Shown: one piece after another, positions 20,419 to 31,870 of the stretch
Position numbering within the stretch: position 1 is the stretch's first letter
Layout: each line of letters starts with the position of its first letter
Assembly (NCBI GenBank): GCA_049999805.1
Contig: JBNGIO010005925.1
Coordinates: 1 to 32,672, forward strand
Direction of reading: 5' to 3'
From: Folioceros fuciformis
Taxonomy: Eukaryota > Anthocerotophyta > Anthocerotopsida > Anthocerotales
Length of the DNA stretch: 32,672 bases
Translations under genes and position numbers: made by a program
The notes under the pieces: generated by a model
Seen by the model: only the letters and a program-made list of their open reading frames with translations
Told to the model about the DNA's origin: nothing
Database searches by the model: none

Positions 20419-21238
20419 ATGCCTACACGGGTGGCGCATCTAGGGTGGCCTCGACAGCAGCTCTGCAGGAAGTTGCCGTGTCACTTCATTAGGAGCTGCT
20501 TGGCACATAGGGCAGGATCAGTAGATGCATCGAGTGATGAAGAGAGGCTGAGTAAGGGCCAAACGTACAGCATGGAGAGGTGCTTCTCGGCACAGGATGT
20601 GGAGGCATACGCACGGCTTTGTGGGGACACCAACCCCATACATCAGCAGATTTCTGCAGCAGCAGCTGCAGGATTTGGGGAGGGATGTTTGGTCCATGGC
20701 ATGCTGTATGCAGGCCTTTTCCCGGCAATCATAGGATCCAAGTTTGTAAGTGTGTGCATGAATCCCTATGGTTGCAATGGGTTGCTTTGTGCGTCATTAC
20801 ATGCCGTGCTTTTGTTTTCGCTGGCAATGAATCGACCTTTGAGAAGCAGAGCAAAACAAAAACCTCTCTCACCCAATTGTGTTTCACCCCTCCTCCTATC
20901 TTTAGCTTCTCCTCCTGCCTCGTTTGTGAAAGGGATAGCCAGGAGCTGTGTACATTTCTCAAACTCTGGAATTCCGCAACCCTGTCTTCGTCGGCGAGAG
21001 TGTGGTGGCCAAAGTTCAAGTGGCAGAGACAAGAAAGCTGAGACGTCATTACAAGTTGTTTCCCTTCCTTCTTTCCTTCCTTCATTGGATGCGTTTTGAG
21101 TGACTTTGATCTGTGCACGTGACAGCTCCTATCGCTCTGGATTGCTGCAGAGTGTCGTTTGCTACCACCTGTCATAAGGGCGTTGCCCTCGTCCTGGAAG
21201 GGTCTGCCGTGGCACTGGTGCCAGCGGAGTTGCCGTAG
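20419..21238 (+). CDS. Mitochondrial hydroxyacyl-thioester dehydratase (MaoC/hotdog), three exons
   Basis: Exons: 20419-20745, 20939-21054 and 21151-21238, giving 176 aa; introns are 193 and 96 bp (donors GTAAGT and GTTGTT). Residues 1-33 are Arg-rich without acidic residues (MPTRVAHLGWPRQQLCRKLP), as expected of a mitochondrial presequence, so I prefer this ATG. The hydratase-2 motif is ARLCGDTNPIH (65-75), with D70 and H75 as catalytic residues, followed by LVHGMLYAGLFP. Exon 2 gives PGAVYISQTLEFRNPVFVGE. Exon 3 gives VSFATTCHKG and ends ALVPAELP. It resembles plant mtHD, the 3-hydroxyacyl-ACP dehydratase of mitochondrial type II fatty-acid synthesis, which feeds lipoate production. The gene is convergent with MDAR (320 bp between stops). 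The weakest point is the second donor, but phase and protein alignment support it. Confidence 0.92.
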
Positions 21239-21558
21239 CGATTGTGCGCCTTGTGCCGTGTGTAAAGTGTAGAAGTAGACTAGCCGACACGTGTCCAGAC
21301 CTTGATTGGATAAGGATGCAGTGAAGGTTATGTCTGACTTCCGACGACGCAGTGTTCCCGGCGACAACATACATTCATTCCATGTTGTGAAGCTTTGAAA
21401 TGTCATTCGCTCTGAGCTGAATGAGGAAGAGAATTTTTGAGCGGTTCATGCTCTCGAACCAGCAGTAGCATGTCGCACACCTCAGCAAACGTGTAGATGT
21501 ATCAAACCACCACAGGTGCAGCTGCGGTGTAGCCACGACGATCCAAAATGTGACCATC
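21239..21558. other. Convergent 3' ends of the dehydratase and MDAR
   Basis: 320 bp with no additional gene. It should contain the 3' UTRs of both genes. Confidence 0.6.
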
Positions 21559-23220
<1,662 letters not shown>

Positions 23221-24350
23221 TGAAAAGGCGTTACGTTACGAATAACAAAAACAACAAGAAAGTAAGTCAAATTCCTCTTGCTTCCTGGCTTCTTGCTTGG
23301 TCTTCATGAGTCGGAGTCGGAGTCGGAGTCGGGTCACCTGTGCAAACCAACCAGGTTGGAGGTGGCGAAGAAAGTGACGTATCCATGAGTGTTTTTGCAA
23401 CCAAGACAACCATGGATCCAAACCACCCTCTACCACACATTTGCAAGATACCTACGGTCTAGGTATTGTAGTTGAGTCTACCCATCTACCTACGTAGTGT
23501 TAATCATGGAGCCACCCTAAACCCTACGTCCCTCCATTATTAACACTTCACTCTTTCCAAGAATGCAGTTAGAGTTTTTTTTTCCTACATATATGTAGAT
23601 AAAATATCTAAAGATATTTATTAATATTAAAGAATATTATATCTTATTAACAGATTCTCTACTCCAAAGAAAGATTACAAATATGTTGTCTTCTCTTGAG
23701 ATTATATTATTATTTGCTCCAAAAAAAACAAGAAAAAAAAAGAGTACTAAAGATTGTAATAGTGCCCATACCAATACCAATAGTGGCTAGCTAGAAACAA
23801 GCCAAGCCAAGCCACTACTTTTATGGTGCACAATATGGGCGTTGGTTTTATTTTTATTTTTTTCAACACTATTTTATTTTGTCCATGCCATACTCCTTTA
23901 ACCCATGCCACTATGTGTGCAAGCAGTAACGCCCCCTTCCTTACGCAGCGTAAAAGGAAGCAATGGCCTCGAATCTCGTCTATTCACTCTATAGCACTCC
24001 ACTTACAAATCACTCAACTCCCTCTCACGCGACTCACTAGGCTCCAAGTAGCCCGCTGTCCAATGACGATTCGCAGACCACCTCCTCTAAGTGCTGCTCT
24101 TTATATAAGATTCTTACAAAGGAGTCTGGCCATCTATGCCCCACTGGTTACTGCCCTTGACTCAATCTGACAAGCTTGCTCTTCGAGCCCTCCCCAACTA
24201 TGTCTCAAGGATAAACTTCTCATTGTCTACCTCTCTCTCCCTCAAGGCCTCCCTCAAGGCCTTAGCACTCGCCTATTTATACTCCACAACTAAGCCACTG
24301 CTATGAGAATCATACACACCACTCATCTCAGAATACTAGTGAACCACTAA
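23221..24350. other. Intergenic DNA, partly AT-rich
   Basis: No gene seen. It contains a (GGAGTC)4-like microsatellite at about 23311-23334 and an AT-rich stretch at about 23570-23760. At 23779-23817 TAGTGGCT and AGCCACTA could pair around a spacer. Confidence 0.5.
24307..24341. repeat. Dispersed 35-bp repeat, copy 1
   Basis: GAATCATACACACCACTCAT followed by CTCAGAATACTAGTG. It matches 26062-26096 at 34 of 35 positions. A third, diverged copy is at about 26478-26500. Confidence 0.9.
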
Positions 24351-24353
24351 TGC

Positions 24354-24382
24354 CAAGGCACTTGTAACTTACAAGTGCCTTG
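24354..24382. repeat. Perfect 14-bp palindrome with one-base spacer
   Basis: CAAGGCACTTGTAA, then C, then TTACAAGTGCCTTG. It lies 13 bp after a 35-bp sequence that is repeated at 26062. Confidence 0.9.
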
Positions 24383-25280
24383 TAGGTTGCATGTATGTGT
24401 TGTAGTCGCAAACCTAAGCCTTCCACAACGTTGCGCGTGTAGTGCAAGCCTTGCAGGTTGCTCGAGATAATGCATATGCACAAGGATTGGAGGCCATGAA
24501 CTTCCTCCCCAACATGTATCGACTTCACTTGGCTTTAACCACTCTGTGTAGAGATTGCAGGAGTAGGATGCAGCCATTAGAGGTATACCTGCAGCCATGG
24601 ACCTCCGGAGGAGGAGGCCACTCCATGGGCAAGGAGGGCCATTTGCCTTCTCCGGTCTTTTGCAGTAGTGTATGGTACCTATATAAAGGCCCATGGAGTC
24701 TTTTCTTTTTTCCCATAATCAGATGTTAGGACATGTACCCCTCAAAGGCCTGGAATAAAGACTGTCTAAACCCATTCTCCCTATTATATGGTTTATTGCC
24801 CCCGCTACATACCATTGATCGTTGCGTGAAGGGAGAAAGACATGGTTGATGATGAACCTTCCCTAAAGGGAGAATGGCTTTGGATATGGGTGAAGGAGGA
24901 GATAGAGAACATCTTGCATTCAGTGTGATGTCATGGAGCCCTAAAACCCTTAAGGAGGTCGTGTGAGGGAAGCATTGATCTAATGTGTGCAATGGGTGAG
25001 AGGGAAAAAAAAACTTGTTTATTGGTGATGGCCTGATGGGGATGGCTGGATTGGGATGCCCTTAAAGTTGCCCACTACTGAAACAGACATGTCGATTTGC
25101 TTCAAAAAATGGGATCGTATAGTATAGTATACGGTGGTCTTCGTATTGGTATTCCATATCTTCCACTACAAAGGCTAAATTGAAAACCCTAAGTTGGTAG
25201 AATGGTGCCTTGGGTAGAATAGACCCTGACCATATTTCAACCAAATGTGCGAATGGCTAGTTTGGATTTTTTTCTTCATA
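24383..25280. other. Intergenic DNA
   Basis: No gene recognised. TATA-like words occur (for example CTATATAAAGG at about 24679), but with no recognisable coding sequence after them. Open frames here match nothing I know. Confidence 0.45.
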
Positions 25281-25596
25281 AGCTAAACATTCGTGCTCAA
25301 GCCCAAACTGAATAGACTCACTGAGCTAAACATTCGTGCTCAAGCCCAAACCGGACAGACTCACTGAGCTAAACATTCGTGCTCAAGCCCAAATCGGACA
25401 GACTCACTGAGCTAAACATTCGTGCTCAAGCCCGAACCAGACAGACTCANNNNNNNNNNCTCACTGAGCTAAACATTCGTGCTCAAGCCCGAACCAGACA
25501 GACTCACTGAGCAAAACATTCGTGCTCAAGCCCAAACCGGACAGACTCACTGAGCTAAACATTCGTGCTTAAGCCCAAACCTTACAGACTCACTGT
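25281..25596. repeat. 43-bp minisatellite with an assembly gap
   Basis: At least seven units of AGCTAAACATTCGTGCTCAA, then GCCCAAACCGGACAGACTCACTG, starting at 25281, 25324, 25367 and so on. A 10-base N run sits at 25450-25459, with the same unit on both sides. Unit identity is very high, so the copy number in the assembly may be wrong. Confidence 0.95.
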
Positions 25597-26061
25597 TTAG
25601 AGAAATTTTCTACTAGACCCCTCTCTTCGATTTAGTACGGGTTTGGGTAGAAACACATTTGGTTGCAATATCGTCATGGTTTATTCTACCCGAGGTGCCA
25701 TTCTACTAGCTTAGGGCTTTTGGTTCAACCTTCGTGGTAGAAGGAGGTGTGGGTTACAACATCCAGTTCAGGATTTACAGTTTGGGTTCTTTTGGTTCGT
25801 GTTTCAAGCTATATGTAGATTCCCATATGTACATCCGTATCCCTCCGCTCCACCCTTGGCCTCATGCACAAACCTCTACCCCCTCCCTCCTTACAGAAGT
25901 TGTTCCCCAAGCCAAGCGGAGTCGCTCCTTACTCCCTAGCTAGTTGCACCTCCCCCTCCCTTGTTACGAAGCCTGGTGGCTCTACGGCCTTGTGCGTGTG
26001 GTGAATGAACCTTGAAACAAACCCTAAATAAGCAAACCCTAACCGATGAATCCTAAGTTGC
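25597..26061. other. Intergenic DNA
   Basis: No gene recognised. Part of 25610-25740 reads as a loose inverted match to 25060-25260 (words such as CTACCCRAGGTGCCATTCTAC and its complement), suggesting that an inverted copy flanks the 43-bp array. Confidence 0.45.
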
Positions 26062-26096
26062 GAATCATACATACCACTCATCTCAGAATACTAGTG
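26062..26096. repeat. Dispersed 35-bp repeat, copy 2
   Basis: GAATCATACATACCACTCAT followed by CTCAGAATACTAGTG. It is followed by the TTACAACTCCATC word that also forms the 33-bp repeat further on. Confidence 0.9.
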
Positions 26097-26109
26097 GTTA
26101 TTACAACTC

Positions 26110-26480
26110 CATCCTTCTTAAGAGGTTTTGCCTGGAACACACATCCACACCAATTCTTAGGAGGTTTTGCCTTGCCTCGAACACACATCCACACCAATTC
26201 ATAGGAGGTTTTGCCTTGCCTCGAACACACATCCACACCAATTCTTAGGAGGTTTTGCCCGGAACACACATCCACATCACTTCTTAGGAGGTTTTGCCTA
26301 CAAACACATCCACACCACTTCTTAGAAGGTTTTGCCTTGCCCAAAACACACATCCACATCACTTCTTAGGAGGTTTTGCCTACAACACACATCCACACCT
26401 CTTCTTAGGAGGTTTTGCGTGGAACCCACATCCACACCACTTCTTAGGAGGTTTTGCCTGAAACACACATCCACACCACC
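26110..26480. repeat. Minisatellite of about 36-47 bp units
   Basis: About nine units of TTCTTAGGAGGTTTTGCCT plus a variable middle (GGAAC, TGCCTCGAAC, ACAAC and similar) and ACACATCCACACCA. Length variation comes from the presence or absence of a short TTGCC piece. Open frames on both strands with repeated VDVC-like words are by-products. Confidence 0.93.
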
Positions 26481-26494
26481 ACTCATCTTAGAAT

Positions 26495-26641
26495 ACTTAG
26501 TGGTCATTACAACTCCATCTCATAATATATTAGTAGTCATTACAACTCCATCTCATAATATATTAGTGGTCATTACAACTCCANNNNNNNNNNTCATTAC
26601 AACTCCATCTCATAATATATTAGTGGTCATTACAACTCCAT
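26495..26641. repeat. 33-bp tandem repeat with an assembly gap
   Basis: Units of TCATTACAACTCCATCTCAT, then AATATATTAGTGG, at least four copies. A 10-base N run is at 26584-26593 within a unit. It continues directly from the neighbouring minisatellite. Confidence 0.93.
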
Positions 26642-26674
26642 CCTTCTTATTAGGAGATTGTGCCTGGAACATAC

Positions 26675-26838
26675 ATTAGTTTTCCTCGATACATCGGTTT
26701 TCCTCGAAACACATCTACATCTACTTCCCAGTGTTTCGAAACACATCTACATCTACTTCCCAGTGTTTCTACTTCCCAAGGCATTTCCTCGAAACACATC
26801 TACATCTACTTCCCGGTGTTTCTACTTCCCAAGGCAGC
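26675..26838. repeat. Minisatellite built on TCGAAACACATCTACATCTA
   Basis: Three full copies of the 20-bp core, each followed by CTTCCCRGTGTTTC, and two of them by CTACTTCCCAAGGCA. A partial copy (TTTTCCTCGATACATC) starts the block. It is the third repeat family in a row after 26110. Confidence 0.9.
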
Positions 26839-27235
26839 AAGAGAACGATGGCATCTTTCATCATCAACTTTCATCTTATTTCACTTATACCATTACTCAA
26901 GTGAAGTTAAAGCCGATAGAAATTTGGCCGCGGGAAACGTTATACTGAAATGTGCCTTCCTAAGGGACCCCGTAATGAACGGGTAGCCGTAGGTCCAACG
27001 TAATTCACAACTGACAATGTACGATATAAAATAAGGGCCACAAGGCTGAGTCGTTCAGGCCCTAAAAATTGCAAAAGTCTGGAACATTGCTATCTACATA
27101 CATACGTACGTACGTACATATGTACTGTAGGTCCACACATTCCATTCGCCTGGACGCCTGAAGCAGGGAGGCTTTCGATGAAAAACAAAAATAAAAATGG
27201 AAATGAAAATAAAAATGAAGGCATAGATGGTATCA
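26839..27235. other. 3' flank of VPS25
   Basis: No gene seen. It contains a CATA/CGTA microsatellite (about 27096-27122) and an A-rich tract (27181-27220) just beyond the VPS25 stop. The A-rich tract is T-rich on the sense strand and likely lies in the 3' UTR. Confidence 0.5.
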
Positions 27236-28348
27236 TCAGGCAGAGAACTTGACACCCTCATCGTCTGTAGATGCTCCTGTAAAGACTGCAGCTTTGCCCC
27301 GCTGTTCAAGGATCTTGAGGGCTCGGGTCAAGATGGTCCGGTCGATGCCTTCAATTTCTGCGACAAACTCGAGCATGCATGGCCACGGCATGTCAGTCGA
27401 GGTTTGGACAAGGAAACGAACAAGAAGGAAATGGCCATACCCACTCCTCAGGAGCAGGAGGAGCCTTGTCCTCCTCAACAAGCCTCGGCAGGCTCGGCAT
27501 ACCTGAACCACGTGTCTCGTCTCCTGATCTGATTTCTTCCAACGTCATCACACTGTCCCCAAGTCCATTGTCACGAACCTGATCCAACATCCAATGAATT
27601 TCAAAATCATGGGTGAGTGGGTGACTGTTGACTGCCAAGCCGCACACAACTAGGCAGCTCAGAACTTACAAACTGCAAGATCCAGTCAGCCCAGTCCTGT
27701 ATCCTCCTCCAGAGGATTAGACACCTCCTATGAGATTTGTCCAACCACTCCCCTCTTCCTGCACGCACTCAGATAGCCACACATCCAACTGTGTTGCTAC
27801 ACTCCACCTCAGCATTGCTGTCCAATGCCTCATCGCTCATGACACAACCGTGAGGTTACCTTACCTTCTGCAACAAGAGCCCCAAGGAAGACTTCCCTGG
27901 CTTCATTATTCAGTTTTCCTGCGCAGCCCACAATTCCAATGATCACCCAACTAAAACAACAACAACAACAACCACAGGCGTCAGCCATTGTGTGGCCTGG
28001 CTGCCCAAGGTCACATACGCTCAATTGTGGGATTCACGAAAAGGGGAAACTCCTCCTCCAAGTTCACTACAGAGATCTTGTGCGCTTTACAGTACTGGAG
28101 AATGAGCTCCTTCCACAGCTGCACTTGCTTTTCCCTTGTGTCCCTCACCGGTTGCAACCTGTACGCACACCATTACCATTACGATTTCAAGAGACACACC
28201 CTTCACATATGCTTGGCTGGGATGGTGCATCCTAGCCGAGATCAGACAGATGTTAAAGCACACCATCTTCTCACGTGAAGTAGGGAGGATAGTTGTAGAA
28301 GTTGGGGAGCTTGAAGGACTCCCCAGAGTGTACTGCCATAAGCGACAT
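27236..28348 (-). CDS. VPS25: ESCRT-II subunit VPS25, six exons
   Basis: Exons: 28275-28348, 28019-28158, 27865-27918, 27670-27758, 27503-27578 and 27236-27357, giving 184 aa. Introns are 116, 100, 106, 91 and 145 bp. All phases agree, and each junction falls where plant VPS25 proteins align. The N-terminus has FKLPNFYNYPPYFTLQPVRD, with the PPYF motif that contacts the other ESCRT-II subunits. The first winged helix gives REKQVQLWKELILQYC, EEEFPLFVNPTIERKL and EAREVFLGALVAEGRGEWLD. The linker/second winged helix gives CLILWRRIQDWADWILQFV, GDSVMTLEEIRSGDETRG and EGIDRTILTRALKILEQRGK. It ends DDEGVKFSA. Two VPS25 copies in ESCRT-II recruit ESCRT-III (VPS20) for sorting of ubiquitinated cargo into multivesicular bodies. 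An (AAC)n run lies in intron 2. It is divergent from the glycosidase gene, with 199 bp between starts. Confidence 0.95.
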
Positions 28349-28547
28349 CACTGCACCCTGAACGCCTGCTACGCCTTGTTCTTCTCGTCACACGTCACAC
28401 GTCACACGTCACACGTAAAGCGAACCAGCTCCTTGACTCGCATGCCTTAAAGCTTGTTAAATTCCCGCAACAGTTTCACAACTCGCCCGATTCCGACAAT
28501 TTTTGCTCCCTACCTCTTGGCCTTGGGTGGGCGAGGCCTGTCGCTTG
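28349..28547. promoter_or_regulatory. Divergent VPS25/glycosidase promoter with a TGACGTG-containing heptamer repeat
   Basis: 199 bp between opposite ATGs. At 28387-28414, GTCACAC is repeated four times without error and is followed by GT. Read on the minus strand this gives repeated TGACGTG words, each with an ACGT core preceded by TGAC. Such cores are bound by plant bZIP factors (TGACG and ACGT-type sites). The repeat lies about 40-65 bp upstream of the VPS25 ATG, so part of it may be transcribed leader. Confidence 0.6.
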
Positions 28548-31397
28548 ATGGCGACCACAGCACGGTTTGGGTTGCTGCTACTCCTCCTGTACGACGTCGT
28601 AGCTGGATTCAGGTTTGTTGTGCTGATGTTAAGTCGATCTCGGATGGAAGTGCTGCTGCTCCTGGAAAGCGCACGACCTTCATGCATCTTTTGTGGCGGC
28701 AAGGCACGGATGTACTAGAAACAAACAAGTATTTAACATGTAGAATGCTGCTCTCTCCACATCAGACTGGGTGAAGCAACAACCAGGAGCCCTAGTCGTG
28801 TGAGAGACTTCGAGACAGGGCAAGGGCTGGCCATCACACCTCCTCGCGGGTGGAATTCGTACAATTCCTTCTCGTGGGTTCTTACCGAAGACGAATTTTT
28901 AGCTAATTGTGAGATTGTGTCGCGTAAGCTGCTCCCCTATGGCTACGAGGTAAGAATCACTTGCAATCCACTTCAAGAGATGTGCTGGGCTGGGCTCTGC
29001 TCTGGCTTGCAACCTTTTTTTGCCCCTCACACTGTGGTCTGTGTGGTATGTGGGACAGTATGTGGTGGTGGACTGGCTTTGGTATCGCCAGCTCAAGCCT
29101 GGGTCACATGTCAAGTCTTTAGGTTTTGATGTTATAGATGAATGGGGACGCCCAATTCCTGATCCTGAAAGATGGCCTTCGTCGCGAAACGGTCAAGGAT
29201 TTCGTCCCATTGCGGACCGGGTGCATTCTATGGGCCTCAAGCTTGGCCTACACATCATGCACGGCATAATTGCAGCTGCTGTGGATCAAAACACACCCAT
29301 CTACGGAGCCAAGGTGGGAGCTGTGTGCATGTTTCCATACGTACCAGGCAATTACAAGTAACGGGGTGTGACCCAGCTTCTTTTCTGAGAGACAGAAAGT
29401 GTTGTTGCCTCTCCAGGGAAGTCCAGATGGAGACGGAGGGCGACCATGGACAGCACGAGACATTGCTGTTGAAAAAGACCAGTGTAGATGGATGATCAAA
29501 TGCTTTCTTGGCGTGAACACTAGCACCGAGGGTGGCCGTGCCTACATAAATTCCTTGTATCAACAGTTTGCTTCATGGGGTGTTGACCTGGGTGAGGCTT
29601 TGTCCTTGAAAACCTGATCACCTAGTCTTTGATGGGGCCTCCATAACCCAGTACTTGTTTCTTTCTACCTTCACACAATGCAGTGAAGCAGGACTGTGTT
29701 TTTGGCGGCCCTGATTTGCGCTTGGATGAGGTAGCTGCTGCGGACGAGGTGAGGCTAAGCATGGCGTATCGTGTGCCACAAGATTTACTCCATGAGCGGT
29801 TGTGCAACAAACTTGGAGCCTGTCCTTCCTCATTGCTGTAGGTTGACATGCACAGGCCATAAAGGCTACCGGTCGCCCTATGCTGTTCTCCATCTCACCA
29901 GGGAAATCTGTCACCATGAAGGAGGCAAGTCTTGTCCAGAACATGAGCCACACTTTCAGAGTGTCGAATGATGTATGGGACAAATGGTCCCATCTTCGTC
30001 ATCACTTTGACCTTGCCAGGTAGTTTGGTCTCGCTCTGTGTCTCCTGTTTTGGCAACAATGGTTCAGTTGCTCTAACCGAGTTGGTTGGTGGCTGATTCT
30101 CCTTGGTCAATTGCTTGGCAGAGAGTTCACAAGCTTGATTGGTGGGGCTGGGTTGCACGGCGGGAGATCATGGCCGGACTTAGATGCAATGCCGCTAGGA
30201 TATCTCTCAAAGCCAAGTACACATGTTTTTTAAATTTCCGTTTGCGTATGTTCTCCTGTGTTCAAGTTCACATCTAGGCTGGTAGTTGTGATGTGTTGCA
30301 AGTGAACCTCCACAAGCAGGTTGCAAACTTCAATTTCATGTGGACAGGTGCACCTGTTGGGCCTTTCCGCTGGTGTAGTTTGACACGAGACGAACAAAGG
30401 ATGCTGGTACCCTCCTGAAGCAGATGATGTTAAGCATGTGATGATGAGTCCTCTTGTTTTGTTTTGTGTTGTTTCGTTTCGTTCTGCTACGTCTGACGAC
30501 CTTCCTTGACTGAGGGAAAGTTTCGCGTTCCAGATCACGCTTTGGACCATGGCGAGATCTCCATTGATGTTTGGTGGCGATTTGCGGAGACTCGACGAGT
30601 GGATGTATGACCTGATCACTCACCGTCTTGTTCTCGAGATCAACGACCATAGCTCCAGCAACCTAGAGGTATTGAATCTGCTGCACTTTTGCAGGCTTTG
30701 CAAAGCGTGCATGTATCCTGCTGGCGTTGGTTGCGGGCAGACCAAGTGACAGCTGTAGAATTTGGATTGCAGCTTGTGAGGAGTGCCGAGTCGGGCACGT
30801 CTGCCTCAGAGCTGGATGACATCCGAGTATGGGCTGCCCGTGGCTCAGCAGGTATCCATCCCGCCGCATGCACAATGTAGTCCATTCTCAGTGACTCGAT
30901 GGACATGGCAAAAGTTTTCATGTCCACCTTGGTTGGCACTGCGTCGTGTGGCATGTCCAGGCCTGTTCTACATAGCCTTTTTCAATCTGAGGTCATTTTC
31001 AGCATCCATATCCACCGAGCTGAAGGACATGATGGAGCAGGTCCGTGCAGGTGCACCGAACTCTGAGTGGAAGTGCTCCGTGATGGATGGGTGGACCAGC
31101 AAGGTACTGGGCGACCTGACAGACAGCATCACAGTGGTGTTACCAGGACACAGGTCGGCGCTGTACGCGATGAAATGTCATGAACATACCTTGTCGGCGC
31201 AGGCGAGGAGCAGGGTCAGCAGAGCCACCGTGATGTTGTTAGTGGTGTGCAGTGCGGCTAGCCTGGTCCTTGTGTCACTAGTTCTGGCCTTGATCCTATC
31301 CGTAAGAGAGGTTGCACAACAGGTGGAGCAAAGTGGAGAGTGCTGGCGGTATTCAAGTAGACGGCAGAACGGTGATGTCACACAGTCAATGTTGTAG
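28548..31397 (+). CDS. GH27 melibiase/APSE-like glycosidase with C-terminal membrane anchor, about 11 exons
   Basis: Exons: 28548-28612, 28796-28949, 29059-29313, 29417-29591, 29684-29748, 29856-30019, 30122-30216, 30348-30406, 30534-30668, 30773-30851 and 30961-31397, giving 560 aa; all phases agree. A signal peptide (ARFGLLLLLLYDVVAG) precedes PRGWNSYNSFSW (about 37-48). Then come YVVVDWLWYRQ, SLGFDVIDEWGRPIPDPERW and MGLKLGLHIMHGI. VKQDCVFG carries the likely nucleophile D220, and GRPMLFSISPG follows. GRSWPDLDAMPLG (D312/D314) resembles the acid/base region, and ITLWTMARSPLMFGGDLR follows. A C-terminal beta-domain ends GHRSALYAMKC. Residues about 505-529 are strongly hydrophobic, followed by a 30-residue tail. 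It resembles plant melibiase-family alpha-galactosidase/beta-L-arabinopyranosidase proteins acting on cell-wall or arabinogalactan glycans. The exon 9-10 junction is the least certain. Confidence 0.87.
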
Positions 31398-31560
31398 AGC
31401 GATAAGGTTCCGTCATGGAAGAGTCGGGTTGCTGCGAGCCAGTAGCACTGGCTAATCATTCATCAAGCGTCCCCACACTGGATATGCGACATTCAGATCA
31501 TTTAATGTGAACGAAGCGTACACACGTCAAGTCCTAGCCACCGAAGTTGAGGGATCGGGA
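31398..31560. other. Convergent 3' ends
   Basis: 163 bp between the stop codons of the glycosidase (plus) and the 71-aa gene (minus). No other feature seen. Confidence 0.6.
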
Positions 31561-31870
31561 TCACGAATCAGCGGCCTTCTTTTCCTTGAGGGCCTTTCTC
31601 AGTTGCCGTCTCTGCTTGGATGTCTGGCCAGACTTGAGCTGGGTCCTGGCGGCCAATTTGATGTCAAGGTCCTCAAACGATTTCTGCGCACAATCATGAG
31701 CCCCCGGTCCCTCCCAAATGTAAAAGCCAGCGGCAAGCAGACCGGCGGGTGGGCAGGCATCCCAAGAGAACACTCACATCGCTCATTTCCTTGAAGCTGA
31801 CAGCGTAGAAGGTGATGGCAGCAGCAGCAGCAATGCCCAGGACGGGCAACGCGACCTGCAGCGGGTCCAT
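31561..31870 (-). CDS. Small single-pass membrane protein, 71 aa, two exons
   Basis: Exons: 31778-31870 and 31561-31683, with a 94-bp intron (donor GTGAGTG, acceptor GCGCAG, phase 0). Exon 1 encodes MDPLQVALPVLGIAAAAAIT, then FYAVSFKEMSD: an N-terminal hydrophobic helix at about residues 5-26. Exon 2 encodes KSFEDLD, a linker, and a basic C-terminal helix (QTSKQRRQLRKALKEKKAADS, residues 51-71, split by Thr/Ser). The coding pattern breaks exactly at the splice sites, which supports the model. I have a vague memory of similar small plant membrane proteins without known function, but no name is justified. The charge pattern would place the basic tail in the cytosol or matrix. It is convergent with the glycosidase gene. 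Confidence 0.75.

Noticed and set aside
25281-25596. CRISPR-like array
   Set aside because: Regular repeats, but there are no unique spacers between them; the 43-bp units are head-to-tail. The context is a plant nuclear genome.
30689-30880. Exon of the glycosidase starting right after TTTTGCAG
   Set aside because: It would require a 26-bp intron after exon 9. The later acceptor at 30772 gives a normal 104-bp intron and keeps phase.
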